Source: Bradyrhizobium sp. (lineage in GTDB: Bacteria; Pseudomonadota; Alphaproteobacteria; Rhizobiales; Xanthobacteraceae). Taken from it: DNA of 50,800 nucleotides. This document shows, one piece after another, positions 27,523-37,168 of this stretch. A program made the position numbers and the translations under genes. The DNA lies in NCBI RefSeq assembly GCF_027451485.1, contig NZ_DAIDJE010000034.1, forward strand, positions 1 to 50,800. Reading direction: 5' to 3'. Numbering within the stretch: position 1 is the stretch's first letter; the number at the start of each line of letters is the position of its first letter. The notes below the pieces were generated by a model. That model was not told the DNA's origin and ran no database searches. It saw nothing but the letters and a program-made list of their open reading frames with translations.

Positions 27523-27983
27523 CGGAAGCGATCAAAGCTGTTCTTTCGGGCGGATGCCAATGCGGCGCCATTCGCTTTGCGCTGGCAGCACCGCCGACCA
27601 GGGTCAGCATCTGCCATTGCCGGATGTGCCAGAAAGCTGTGGGCGCTCCGTTCGCTTCTTATGCCGAGGTCGGAAAGAGCGATTTCGCCTGGACCCGCGG
27701 CCAGCCGGCTGCGTTCCGCTCGTCCTCCATTGCCGAGCGCGACTTTTGCCGGGACTGCGGCACCCCGTTAAGCTTCCGCCGCATCGACGGACCCCGCATC
27801 GAGATCCTGACCGGCACCTTCGACCGGCCAGACCGGCTGGTTCCGACGCGGCAATATGGCACTGAATCCCGGCTCGGTTGGGTCGTCGCGATCGCGAACC
27901 TGCCGAGCCAGACCACGTTGCAGAATTACGGCCAGGAGAAGTTGTCCGGAATCGTCAGCTATCAGCATCCCGACCATGATTAG
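27519..27983 (+). CDS. GFA-family (CENP-V fold) zinc protein
   Basis: A 154-residue protein of the GFA/Mss4-like family, named after glutathione-dependent formaldehyde-activating enzyme, although most members have unproved activity. Zinc-binding cysteines are visible as GGCQCGAIRF, CHCRMCQKAVG and FCRDCGTPLSF. The start overlaps the mutA stop (ATGA), so it is translationally coupled to the mutase small subunit, and mutB follows 42 bases later. The insertion of such a gene between the two mutase subunits is unusual in position; a direct role in the mutase is not known. A thiol or acyl-CoA related detoxification function is only a guess. Confidence 0.88.
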   Translation: MTEAIKAVLSGGCQCGAIRFALAAPPTRVSICHCRMCQKAVGAPFASYAEVGKSDFAWTRGQPAAFRSSSIAERDFCRDCGTPLSFRRIDGPRIEILTGTFDRPDRLVPTRQYGTESRLGWVVAIANLPSQTTLQNYGQEKLSGIVSYQHPDHD

Positions 27984-28025
27984 CCGCCGCGACTGTCGAG
28001 ACCGGATCGTGATAGAGTTGCAGCC

Positions 28026-30182
<2,157 letters not shown>

Positions 30183-30226
30183 TTGCTCCCTCTCGCCTCC
30201 CTTGCTCAGCCGATGTAAAGCAGGGC

Positions 30227-31219
30227 ATGCCCACACCAAAGAAAGCTCCGCCGAACCTCGAAGCCTTGGCAAATGACCTCCGCAGCGGCCATCGCGCGGC
30301 ATTGGCGCGCGCGATCACCCTGATCGAAAGCCGGCGGACCGATCATCAGGCGTCCGCGCGCGAGCTTGTCCAAACCTTGTTGCGCGACACCGGCAAGGCC
30401 ATTCGCGTCGGCATCACCGGCTCGCCGGGCGTGGGCAAGTCGACCACGATCGATACGCTCGGTATGTTCCTGATCGAGCGCGGCCACAAGGTCGCCGTGC
30501 TCGCAGTTGACCCCTCTTCGGCCCGCACCGGTGGCTCCATTCTCGGCGACAAGACGCGAATGGCACGGCTTGCCGCCTCTGACACCGCCTATATCCGTCC
30601 CTCGCCTGCTTCCGGCACGCTCGGCGGCGTCGCGGCAAAGACGCGGGAAGCGATGTTGCTCTGCGAGGCCGCCGGCTTCGATGTCGTGTTGGTGGAAACC
30701 GTCGGTATCGGGCAATCAGAAACTGCGGTCTGCGACATGACCGACTTCTTCCTCGCCTTGATGCTGCCTGGCGCCGGGGACGAACTGCAAGGTATCAAGA
30801 AAGGCCTCGTTGAACTCGCGGACATGATTGCAATCAACAAGGCCGACGGCGACAACGTCAAACGCGCCAATGTCGCAGCGGCCGAATATCGCGGCGCATT
30901 GCATATCCTTGCGCCGCGATCGGAGCACTGGAATCCGCCGGTCGTGACCTATTCGGCCTTGACCGGTTCCGGCATTGATACGCTGTGGCAGAAAATTCTC
31001 GACCACCGTACCGCGATGGATGCCTCGGGGGAGTTTGCAGCCCGACGTCAGCAGCAGCAGGTGAAGTGGATGTGGTCGATGCTGGAGCAGTTGACCATGG
31101 CGCGGCTGCGTGCGGATGCCTCGGTGCGCGCCAAAGTAAAGCGGATCGAAGCCGAAGTCGCGGGCGGTCGCGTCTCCCCAGCGCTTGCCGCCGAACAGAT
31201 CGCGGAGATGCTGCGGTGA
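30227..31219 (+). CDS. meaB: MeaB/ArgK-type G3E GTPase, mutase chaperone
   Basis: A G3E-family P-loop GTPase, 330 residues, which gates cobalamin loading and protects methylmalonyl-CoA mutase from inactivation. Walker A is GSPGVGKS (65-72), the switch region contains LAVDPSSARTGGSILGDKTR, and the guanine-specificity motif is NKAD (204-207). The ETVGIGQSE block is the typical MeaB signature. The gene sits directly downstream of mutB and overlaps the start of the next gene by 4 bases (GTGA). Function is well supported by both sequence and position. Confidence 0.95.
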   Translation: MPTPKKAPPNLEALANDLRSGHRAALARAITLIESRRTDHQASARELVQTLLRDTGKAIRVGITGSPGVGKSTTIDTLGMFLIERGHKVAVLAVDPSSARTGGSILGDKTRMARLAASDTAYIRPSPASGTLGGVAAKTREAMLLCEAAGFDVVLVETVGIGQSETAVCDMTDFFLALMLPGAGDELQGIKKGLVELADMIAINKADGDNVKRANVAAAEYRGALHILAPRSEHWNPPVVTYSALTGSGIDTLWQKILDHRTAMDASGEFAARRQQQQVKWMWSMLEQLTMARLRADASVRAKVKRIEAEVAGGRVSPALAAEQIAEMLR

Positions 31220-31884
31220 ATAAGCGTCTAAGCATAATCGTAACTGGCTTTGGTCCGTTTCCTGGCGCACCGTTCAACCCGACTGAACCGCTGATCGCTC
31301 GTTTGCTGCGGCTGCGGCGTCCCTCCTTGAGCGACGTCGATCTGGTCGGCCATATCTTCCCGGTGACGTACAAGGATGTGGATCGCGAGTTGGACGAGAT
31401 GCTCGTGTCGCATCGCCCCCATGCACTGTTGATGTTTGGCCTGGCCTCGCGCACCGCGCATGTGCGGATCGAAACTCGTGCGCGTAATGCCATCACGACG
31501 TTGTGGCCCGACGCCGGCCGCGCCAAGCCGCGCAAGGGATCGATTGCAGGCGCCGGCGACGCCATGACGTTCGGTCCGCACACGGACAGACTCTTGCGCG
31601 TCGCGCTGGCGACGGGCATCGATGCCCGCATCTCCCGTGACGCCGGCAGCTATCTTTGCAATTATTTGAGCTGGCGGGTGATCGAGGCGACCCGCCGCAG
31701 TGGCGGTCCCCGCCTCGCTGCTTTCGTGCATATCCCGCTGTTTCCGCGGGATGCTTCACGGCGCAGGAACGCTGGACCCGCAGTTGCCTTCGAGGCAATG
31801 GTCGATGCCGGCGAAGCCATGCTGATGGAAATGGTGAAGCTGGCCCGGCAGACCATACGAAATCCGGCACCGTCCGCTCATTAA
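31216..31884 (+). CDS. pcp: Pyroglutamyl-peptidase I-like cysteine peptidase (C15)
   Basis: A 222-residue protein of the C15 family, which removes N-terminal pyroglutamate from peptides. The likely triad is E86 (RIETRARN), C148 (AGSYLCNYLSW) and H172 (FVHIPLFP), with spacing that matches the Bacillus enzyme (E81, C144, H168). The opening IIVTGFGPFPGAPFNPTEPL is characteristic. The GTG start at 31216 overlaps the meaB stop in GTGA, so the gene is translationally coupled to meaB; the frame is open far into meaB, but without family resemblance. Why it follows a mutase operon is unclear. Confidence 0.85.
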   Translation: MNKRLSIIVTGFGPFPGAPFNPTEPLIARLLRLRRPSLSDVDLVGHIFPVTYKDVDRELDEMLVSHRPHALLMFGLASRTAHVRIETRARNAITTLWPDAGRAKPRKGSIAGAGDAMTFGPHTDRLLRVALATGIDARISRDAGSYLCNYLSWRVIEATRRSGGPRLAAFVHIPLFPRDASRRRNAGPAVAFEAMVDAGEAMLMEMVKLARQTIRNPAPSAH

Positions 31885-32000
31885 CCCTACCCCCAACAAT
31901 CGTCCCCGCGGACATCCATCTTCGCCCGGCGGCGAGGTGTTTTCTTGCTACCTGTGGGATGCGAGGGCGGCCCTCTCATTTCAGTGAGGATCAAAGCGAC

Positions 32001-33371
32001 ATGGACGTCAACCGCCGCAACCTGATTGCGCTAGCCGCCGGTGCGGGAGCGCTCGTGGCGTCATCTCGCGCAGCGAGCGCAGCGCGCCCGATGTCAGCCT
32101 TTGGACGCGATGCAACCCAGTACGGCATTCGCGCCGGCAGCCCCGACGACCAGACCAGAATTCTGCAACGGGCGATCGACGAAGCCGCGCGTGTGCAAGC
32201 GCCGCTCGCCTTGCCGCCGGGCGTCTATCGCACCGGCGCACTTCACCTGCCAAACGGCGCACAGTTGGTCGGCGTGCGCGGCGCAACGCGACTCGTTTTC
32301 ACCGGGGGCGCGTCGATGTTCGCGAGCGAAGGTGCCAGCAACGTCAGTCTCGATGATCTCGTTCTCGACGGCGGCAATATCCCCCTGCCCTCGCGCCGCG
32401 GCCTTGTCCATTGCCTTTCCGGCAACAAGATTAGCGTCAGCGGCTGCGAAATCACCGCAAGCGGCGGTAACGGCATCTGGTTGGAAAATGTCGCAGGCGA
32501 TATCAGCGGCAATACAATCACGACGATCGCCGTCACCGCGATCACGTCATTTGACGCCCGCGGCTTGGTCGTCACGCGCAATACGATCCAGGACACCAAC
32601 GACAACGGCATCGAAATCCTGCGCACCTCGATCGGCGACGACGGCACGCTGGTGGCCGATAATCGCCTCGAGGACATCAAGGCGGGACCCGGCGGTTCCG
32701 GTCAGTACGGCAACGCCATCAACGCGTTTCGCGCCGGCAACGTGATCGTTCGCGGCAATCGCATCAGCAATTGCGACTATTCGGCCGTTCGCGGCAATTC
32801 CTCCTCAAACATCCAGATCACCGGCAACAGCATCACGGATGTGCGTGAGGTCGCGATCTATTCCGAGTTCGCCTTCGAGGGCGCGGTTATCGCGAACAAC
32901 ACCGTCGACGGTGCCGCGCTCGGCGTTTCGGTCTGCAACTTCAACGAAGGCGGACGGCTGGCGGTCGTGCAGGGCAATATCGTCCGCAACCTTCTGGCGA
33001 AGCGGCCGATCGGGACCGCGCCCGACGATGACGGCGGCATCGGAATCTACGTCGAAGCCGACACCAGCGTGTCCGGCAATGTGATTGAGAATGCGCCATC
33101 GCTCGGCATCGTTGCAGGCTGGGGCAAATATCTGCGCGATGTTGCGATCACCGGCAACGTGGTTCGTAAGGCGCTCGCCGGCATCGGCGTTTCGGTGACG
33201 CCGGGCGCCGGCACCGCGCTCGTCAACAACAACGTGATTTCGGAGACCCCCCGCGGTGCGGTGGTCGGTCTCGACCACGCGCGACCGATCACGCCGGATC
33301 TTACCACCGAAGGCGCGCCTCAATTTGCGCAAATAACCGTCGGCGCGAATGCCGTGCGGAAGATGCCTTAG
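32001..33371 (+). CDS. TIGR03808-type Tat-exported right-handed repeat protein
   Basis: A 456-residue protein with a twin-arginine signal (NRRNLIALAAGAGALVASS, RR at 5-6), so it is folded before export. The rest is a parallel beta-helix-like repeat region with many short units of the form GNxI or NxI (for example ISGNTITTIAVTAITSF, VTRNTIQDTNDNGIEI, VIANNTVDGAALGVSV). It fits the TIGR03808 family of uncharacterised Rhizobiales proteins. Such beta-helices often bind or cleave polysaccharides, but no catalytic Asp pattern of pectate lyases is evident. The convergent gene 14 bases downstream is of the TIGR03809 family, its usual neighbour as far as I recall. Confidence 0.85.
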   Translation: MDVNRRNLIALAAGAGALVASSRAASAARPMSAFGRDATQYGIRAGSPDDQTRILQRAIDEAARVQAPLALPPGVYRTGALHLPNGAQLVGVRGATRLVFTGGASMFASEGASNVSLDDLVLDGGNIPLPSRRGLVHCLSGNKISVSGCEITASGGNGIWLENVAGDISGNTITTIAVTAITSFDARGLVVTRNTIQDTNDNGIEILRTSIGDDGTLVADNRLEDIKAGPGGSGQYGNAINAFRAGNVIVRGNRISNCDYSAVRGNSSSNIQITGNSITDVREVAIYSEFAFEGAVIANNTVDGAALGVSVCNFNEGGRLAVVQGNIVRNLLAKRPIGTAPDDDGGIGIYVEADTSVSGNVIENAPSLGIVAGWGKYLRDVAITGNVVRKALAGIGVSVTPGAGTALVNNNVISETPRGAVVGLDHARPITPDLTTEGAPQFAQITVGANAVRKMP

Positions 33372-33385
33372 AAAACGACAACCAC

Positions 33386-33856
33386 TTAGAAGGTATTCCG
33401 CAGCAGCGGATAGCGTGCCGCGATCGTCGCTAGGTCCAGCACCGCCGCCCACGTATCTTCCTGAGGTGGTTCGGCGGCCGCGGTTTCGCTCGCGACCTCC
33501 TTCTCAGCAAGAGCTGACACCTCTCGAAGCGGCTTCATCGAAATGTCCGCTACCCTCGGCGAACCGATGCGATCACGCCGAAATTCATTCCGTGGCGGCG
33601 CCGTTCGGTCACCTCCAATCCAGGACAAGTCGATCGCACGATTGTCACGCGAGGCCTCGCGCGACAACAGCTCGCGCCAGGCTTCCACGGCGGCCTTGGC
33701 CTCGCGGATGTTCTCCAGGAAGCCCTGCTCGCTGTGAAAGCGGCGCCAGCGTCCCGTTTCAAAGAGCTCGGTGAGGTATTCGAGCCGCCGTTCGGCGAGA
33801 TTGCACCAGCGCGCGACGATCTCGCGCCCTTTGGCGACGTCCAGTTGAGGTGCCAT
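33386..33856 (-). CDS. TIGR03809-family protein, unknown function
   Basis: A 156-residue soluble protein with a conserved, helical first 75 residues (REIVARWCNLAERRLEYLTE, then GRWRRFHSEQGFLENIREAK and VEAWRELL) and a variable Pro/Glu-rich second half. This matches the TIGR03809 style, a small family of Rhizobiales proteins found near the TIGR03808 Tat-exported protein. No signal peptide is visible. The role is unknown. It is convergent with the TIGR03808 gene, so shared transcription is not the reason for the pairing. The ATG at 33856 has AGGAGG-type bases (CTTGCGGGCAGAT region is weaker) at moderate quality. Confidence 0.75.
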   Translation of the reverse strand: MAPQLDVAKGREIVARWCNLAERRLEYLTELFETGRWRRFHSEQGFLENIREAKAAVEAWRELLSREASRDNRAIDLSWIGGDRTAPPRNEFRRDRIGSPRVADISMKPLREVSALAEKEVASETAAAEPPQEDTWAAVLDLATIAARYPLLRNTF

Positions 33857-34010
33857 AAATCTGCCCGCAAGGAGGAAAGACGCGGACGCAACCGGTACGA
33901 ATCAGCCGAAGGCGATGAATATATTTTGTGGAAAACCCAAACCATGTCTAGCGGTATGCGTCATCGGAGATCGCCGCTTCCTTGATCTTGCGGACCTCCG
34001 GAAAATGAAA

Positions 34011-34040
34011 GACCCGTCCGGGGGGACAACCGGACGGGTC
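34011..34040 (-). terminator. Intrinsic terminator of candidate small RNA
   Basis: An 11-bp perfect GC-rich stem with an 8-base loop. On the minus strand it is followed by TTTCATTTTCC, on the plus strand by GAGCCATATG without a T run, so it works for minus-strand transcripts. The nearest coding gene upstream on that strand ends at 34533, about 0.5 kb away. Confidence 0.65.
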
Positions 34041-34160
34041 GAGCCATATGGGCGCTTGGGGTGGATGGGCGCTCGCGCCAGATATAGCTGTTGGGGAGGG
34101 ATGACCGCTCCCCACGCATATGGGTCGCGGGAAAAGCGGTGGGCGTTCAAAGACTGTTAG
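34011..34160 (-). ncRNA. Candidate small RNA with intrinsic terminator
   Basis: The minus strand ends in a perfect 11-bp stem (GACCCGTCCGG / CCGGACGGGTC, 34011-34040, 8-base loop) followed by TTTCATTTTCC, a good intrinsic terminator with no coding gene in front of it. Upstream on the same strand are a hairpin TGGGGAG / CTCCCCA (34092-34114) and a long-range pairing between CATATGG (34117-34123) plus CCCC (34110-34113) and CCATATG (34044-34050) plus GGGG (34058-34061). The two pairings share 34110-34113, so they exclude one another. The 5' end is a guess. I do not recognise the RNA class; 6S and SRP RNA features were looked for and not found. Confidence 0.5.
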
Positions 34161-34532
34161 GAAATTTTTCGCACTGCGTTTCACGTCTGCGAGAGCGAAA
34201 TCTCGGGCCTCGCGGCCTCGTTTGGTCCCTATCCGGGCTGAGGGCTCGCCCGCCTCGGCCGGGGCCGAAGGCGCTCTGTTGGCGCCGTTTCCTATGCCTT
34301 TGGCAACTGGTCTTCGGCCGGGTTTTCCGCCGGCGTAACCGGCATCGACAACAGCGATCCCCAAGACAGCGGCAAAGACATCGGCCCTCCGCCCTAAACT
34401 GGTCGTCCAGCCGGGCGGATCGAGGGCCTTCCGGTTTTCACCAGGATCACGCGGACCCCGAGTTCGTAAAGGCGGCTGCCGCGTCGGCGCACGAACTTAG
34501 GAAAGTCGGCACTCCGGGACTTGCCGATCTGC
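34161..34532. other. Non-coding or decayed stretch, possible protein remnant
   Basis: No intact gene. A plus-strand frame without a start codon, 34242-34397, ends in a protein-like tail (VSYAFGNWSSAGFSAGV, then GIDNSDPQDSGKDIGPPP and a TAA). This could be the 3' end of a gene that lost its front by deletion or frameshift. The rest of the stretch has no support as coding. It continues directly into the end of the anti-sigma-like gene. Confidence 0.3.
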
Positions 34533-35234
34533 TCACGGCGTCGCCACGGAGAGACTGACGATCTTTTCGTTCTCCAATCGATTGAGGACACCTGCGAACC
34601 CGTCCTTCGACCTCGCCGCGTTGGCGAATTGCAGGCGGAACGTGCCGCCATTGGGGCCGTCGACGATCGAGGCCTGATATTTGTCAAGCAGCGCGGTGAT
34701 GTCGCTAGCGCGCGCATCCGGCGTAAACCGCACCAGCGCACGCAGCGCCGGCGTGGCCGCAAGATCGGGCGTAATCGGCTCGGGCATCCGCGATTCATTC
34801 ATGCTCAATGAAGCAGTTTGAAACGTGGACAGCCGATCATTCATCCGTACCGCGATAGTCACGCCGGCTTGCAAAACGACGACCAGCGCTGCGAGGCTGG
34901 CGGACCATACGAGTGTCCTCGGCAAAAGGCTCGGAAAGAAAGCGTTGAACCGGGCCGCAATTTTCGTCGAAGTGCGCGCCGGCTCCGCATCAATCGCAGC
35001 AAACAGCTTCTGCATCGCGCGCAACGACGGCGTGCCCAGGCTTTCGTTGAGATCGATGGTTCCGGCATACTCTTCGCGAACGATGTCGTATTGCCGGGCG
35101 AGCCCGGGATCGCGGGCGAGCGCCTCCTCCGCCTTGCAGGCATCGCACGCGTTCAGCGTGCCGGCTGCATGCCACGGCAGCAGTAGTTCGATTTCGGCCG
35201 TCAGCGCCGTGATGTTGCTGTTCGCAGCCATCAT
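34533..35234 (-). CDS. Anti-sigma-factor-like membrane protein
   Basis: A 233-residue protein with an N-terminal cytoplasmic part of anti-sigma type (LLPWHAAGTLNACDACKAEE, about 19-38), one membrane helix at about 109-129 (TLVWSASLAALVVVLQAGVT) and a periplasmic domain that ends in a DUF-like fold (ALVRFTPDARASDITALLDK). Such proteins hold an ECF sigma factor until a signal arrives. The ATG at 35234 overlaps, as ATGA, the stop of an ECF sigma gene that is a pseudogene here, which shows what its partner was. A second ATG follows at once (35231). The gene itself has no visible damage, so it is an anti-sigma without its sigma. Confidence 0.8.
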   Translation of the reverse strand: MMAANSNITALTAEIELLLPWHAAGTLNACDACKAEEALARDPGLARQYDIVREEYAGTIDLNESLGTPSLRAMQKLFAAIDAEPARTSTKIAARFNAFFPSLLPRTLVWSASLAALVVVLQAGVTIAVRMNDRLSTFQTASLSMNESRMPEPITPDLAATPALRALVRFTPDARASDITALLDKYQASIVDGPNGGTFRLQFANAARSKDGFAGVLNRLENEKIVSLSVATP

Positions 35235-35605
35235 GGCCGGCCACGTTCGATGCTCGCTGCGTTGAGCAGCTCTGGCAATTTCTCGCGTGCGTAGAACAAG
35301 CGGGTCTTCACGGTATTCTCCGATAGGCCGACAATTGCCGCGCTTCCTCTATCGACTTCTTGCCGTCATCCAGCGCCGCATCCTTCCTGCGAAAGGTGCC
35401 TTGAACCGCTTGGTAGCCACAAGCCAGGTTGAAACCGCGGACTGTTCTAAGAGTTTCGAGAGGGAACACTTCGCTGATCAGGCCTTCGGCAACTTGCTCG
35501 TCCCGGACGAGCCGGAGACCGAACCGGAACACCTTGGTGCGTCCATACAACACTTGCATGACAAGCCGGGCCGCCGTGGGCGATCAGAACTCCGTCCAAA
35601 GCCGC
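35231..35605 (-). pseudogene. ECF sigma-70 factor pseudogene
   Basis: The remnant is spread over several frames of the minus strand. Pieces in order: ALDGVLIAH, then after a shift MQVLYGRTKVFRFGLRLVRD followed by EQVAEGLISEVF (region 2), then after a shift SAVSTWLVATKRFKAPF (normally SxVSTWLLAIARFKALS), then back to FRRKDAALDDGKKSIEE, and after a further shift AAIVGLSENTVKTRLFYARE followed by KLPELLNAAS (region 4) ending in ERGRP and TGA. Some 40 residues between DALDD-like and KSIEE-like blocks are missing. The stop overlaps the anti-sigma start in ATGA. No single frame can give a working sigma factor. Confidence 0.85.
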
Positions 35606-35949
35606 CGGTGTGGCGCTCAACGGCCATCTCGGAAGGTTGGTCGAGCCGGATCGGCGGATGGTTCGATTTGAAGGGCAAGATTCCGATAGCAACGGCGCGG
35701 CCGAAACCGTGATCTCCCCCGCAGACTGAGAAGCTGCGGCTTGCAGTATCTTATTACCGATATCCGTCCGGCATTGGGCACTCCTGCCACCTGGGGCGAT
35801 GAGGACGTGCCGCACCCCCGGATGGCAATTTTCCCCGTCCGAACAAGGATGAAGCCTGTCTTCGGGGTCAGATTTCGCCGCGAAAGATACCAAACCTAAA
35901 GGCTTTGCCGCGTAGATTCTGGCCCATCGCTTTCACCATCGGCGAATTT
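35606..35949. other. Intergenic region left of the diguanylate cyclase gene
   Basis: 344 bases between the sigma pseudogene and the diguanylate cyclase gene. The first part may hold the promoter region and eroded front of the sigma gene. I see no intact gene, repeat or terminator. The plus-strand frame of the cyclase is open back to a TTG at 35905, which I do not use. Confidence 0.5.
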
Positions 35950-37098
35950 ATGGGCATTGCTGCGTCGCCTTTTTTGAATCCGACGGCGGATACGCCGAGC
36001 GGCGTCGGCAGGAAGCTGACGGCCGACGCGCTATCGCGGCGGGCACGGCAACGGCGGCAAATCCAGGGAATGATCGGCGTCAGCTATGTCGTCGATGCCA
36101 TGATCCTGCTCATCTATGCCCACGCAGGCACCACCTCAGCGAGCGTTGGCCCGGCATTCGCCGTTTGCGGTCTCATCTCGGTCACCGGATACATCGCGCT
36201 GTCGGAATCCGGGTTCAACGAGCGTTTTAAGGACCACTACCTGGTGGTCCCGCAATCGATCGTCAGCATGATCATCATGCTCGCTTTCACCTATGCCGCG
36301 CCGGAAGTGGGCGCGATGTTCCTGTGCGAGCTGTTCGTCGTGTTTGCCTTCAGCTCGCTGCGCTCGACGCCGTGGCAAGCAGCGGTGGTCTGGACCGCGA
36401 TGGCACTGGGCCTTGCCGGGCTCTTCCTGCTGACGCACAAGCCGATCTCGCTTCCCCATACAACCTTTCTGGAACGCTTCGCCACGATGGCGATGTTCAT
36501 ACTCACCATTGGGCGGTGCATGTACATCGGCATCTTCTCGAGCACCCTGCGCGAATCGCTCTACAAGAGCGGGCTTGCGCTGAAGGAAGCCAACCAGCGC
36601 ATCGAAGAACTCGCCGAACTCGACGATCTCACCGGCTCCTTCAATCGCCGCCGCATCATGCACTTGCTGGACGACGAAATCCTGCGCGCCCAGCGCATCG
36701 ACGCCCCCTGCTCCATCGCGTTAATCGATCTCGATTGGTTCAAACGGATCAACGATACCTACGGTCATCCGATCGGCGATGAAGTTCTCAGGACATTCGC
36801 CATCACTGTCTTTGCGAACATCCGTGGGGTCGACCGGTTCGGCCGCTATGGCGGTGAGGAATTCCTGCTGGTGCTTCCCGATACGCCCGGAGAGACCGCC
36901 ACGCGCATGCTCGAGCGGCTGCGGACCATCGTCGCCGATCTCGACTGGAGCGCATTCTCGAGTGGCTTGCGGGTGACCATTTCCGCCGGCGTCGCCTCGC
37001 TCGGCCCGAACGAGACGGCTGACAGCTTTCTCGCCCGGGCAGATCGCGCGCTCTACAAGGCCAAAGCACGAGGACGTAACCGCATCGCCAGCGCCTGA
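35950..37098 (+). CDS. Membrane diguanylate cyclase (GGDEF)
   Basis: A 382-residue enzyme that makes cyclic di-GMP from two GTP. The N-terminal half (about 40-205) has six hydrophobic helices, a short coiled linker (LALKEANQRIEELAELDDLT) precedes the catalytic domain, and the active-site motif is GGEEF (301-305). An I-site RGVD (292-295) lies exactly five residues ahead of it, so feedback inhibition by c-di-GMP is expected. All features for activity are present. The ATG at 35950 is chosen over an upstream TTG. A DUF2336 gene follows on the same strand 70 bases downstream. Confidence 0.92.
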   Translation: MGIAASPFLNPTADTPSGVGRKLTADALSRRARQRRQIQGMIGVSYVVDAMILLIYAHAGTTSASVGPAFAVCGLISVTGYIALSESGFNERFKDHYLVVPQSIVSMIIMLAFTYAAPEVGAMFLCELFVVFAFSSLRSTPWQAAVVWTAMALGLAGLFLLTHKPISLPHTTFLERFATMAMFILTIGRCMYIGIFSSTLRESLYKSGLALKEANQRIEELAELDDLTGSFNRRRIMHLLDDEILRAQRIDAPCSIALIDLDWFKRINDTYGHPIGDEVLRTFAITVFANIRGVDRFGRYGGEEFLLVLPDTPGETATRMLERLRTIVADLDWSAFSSGLRVTISAGVASLGPNETADSFLARADRALYKAKARGRNRIASA

Positions 37099-37168
37099 AT
37101 TTGATTATTCATCCCGGGGGCAAAGAAGCCGCCGCGGGTTCAACCGATAGCTACTCCAGGACAGAGTC

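Noticed and set aside
34011..34160. Identification of the small RNA as 6S, SRP or tmRNA
   Set aside because: No SRP GGAAG tetraloop region, no tRNA-like ends, and the closing stem of 6S RNA could not be drawn. Class left open.
34120..34338. Plus-strand frame of 72 codons across the small-RNA region
   Set aside because: Its front overlaps the structured RNA, it is Arg/Ser/Pro-rich shadow-like text, and it has no family resemblance.
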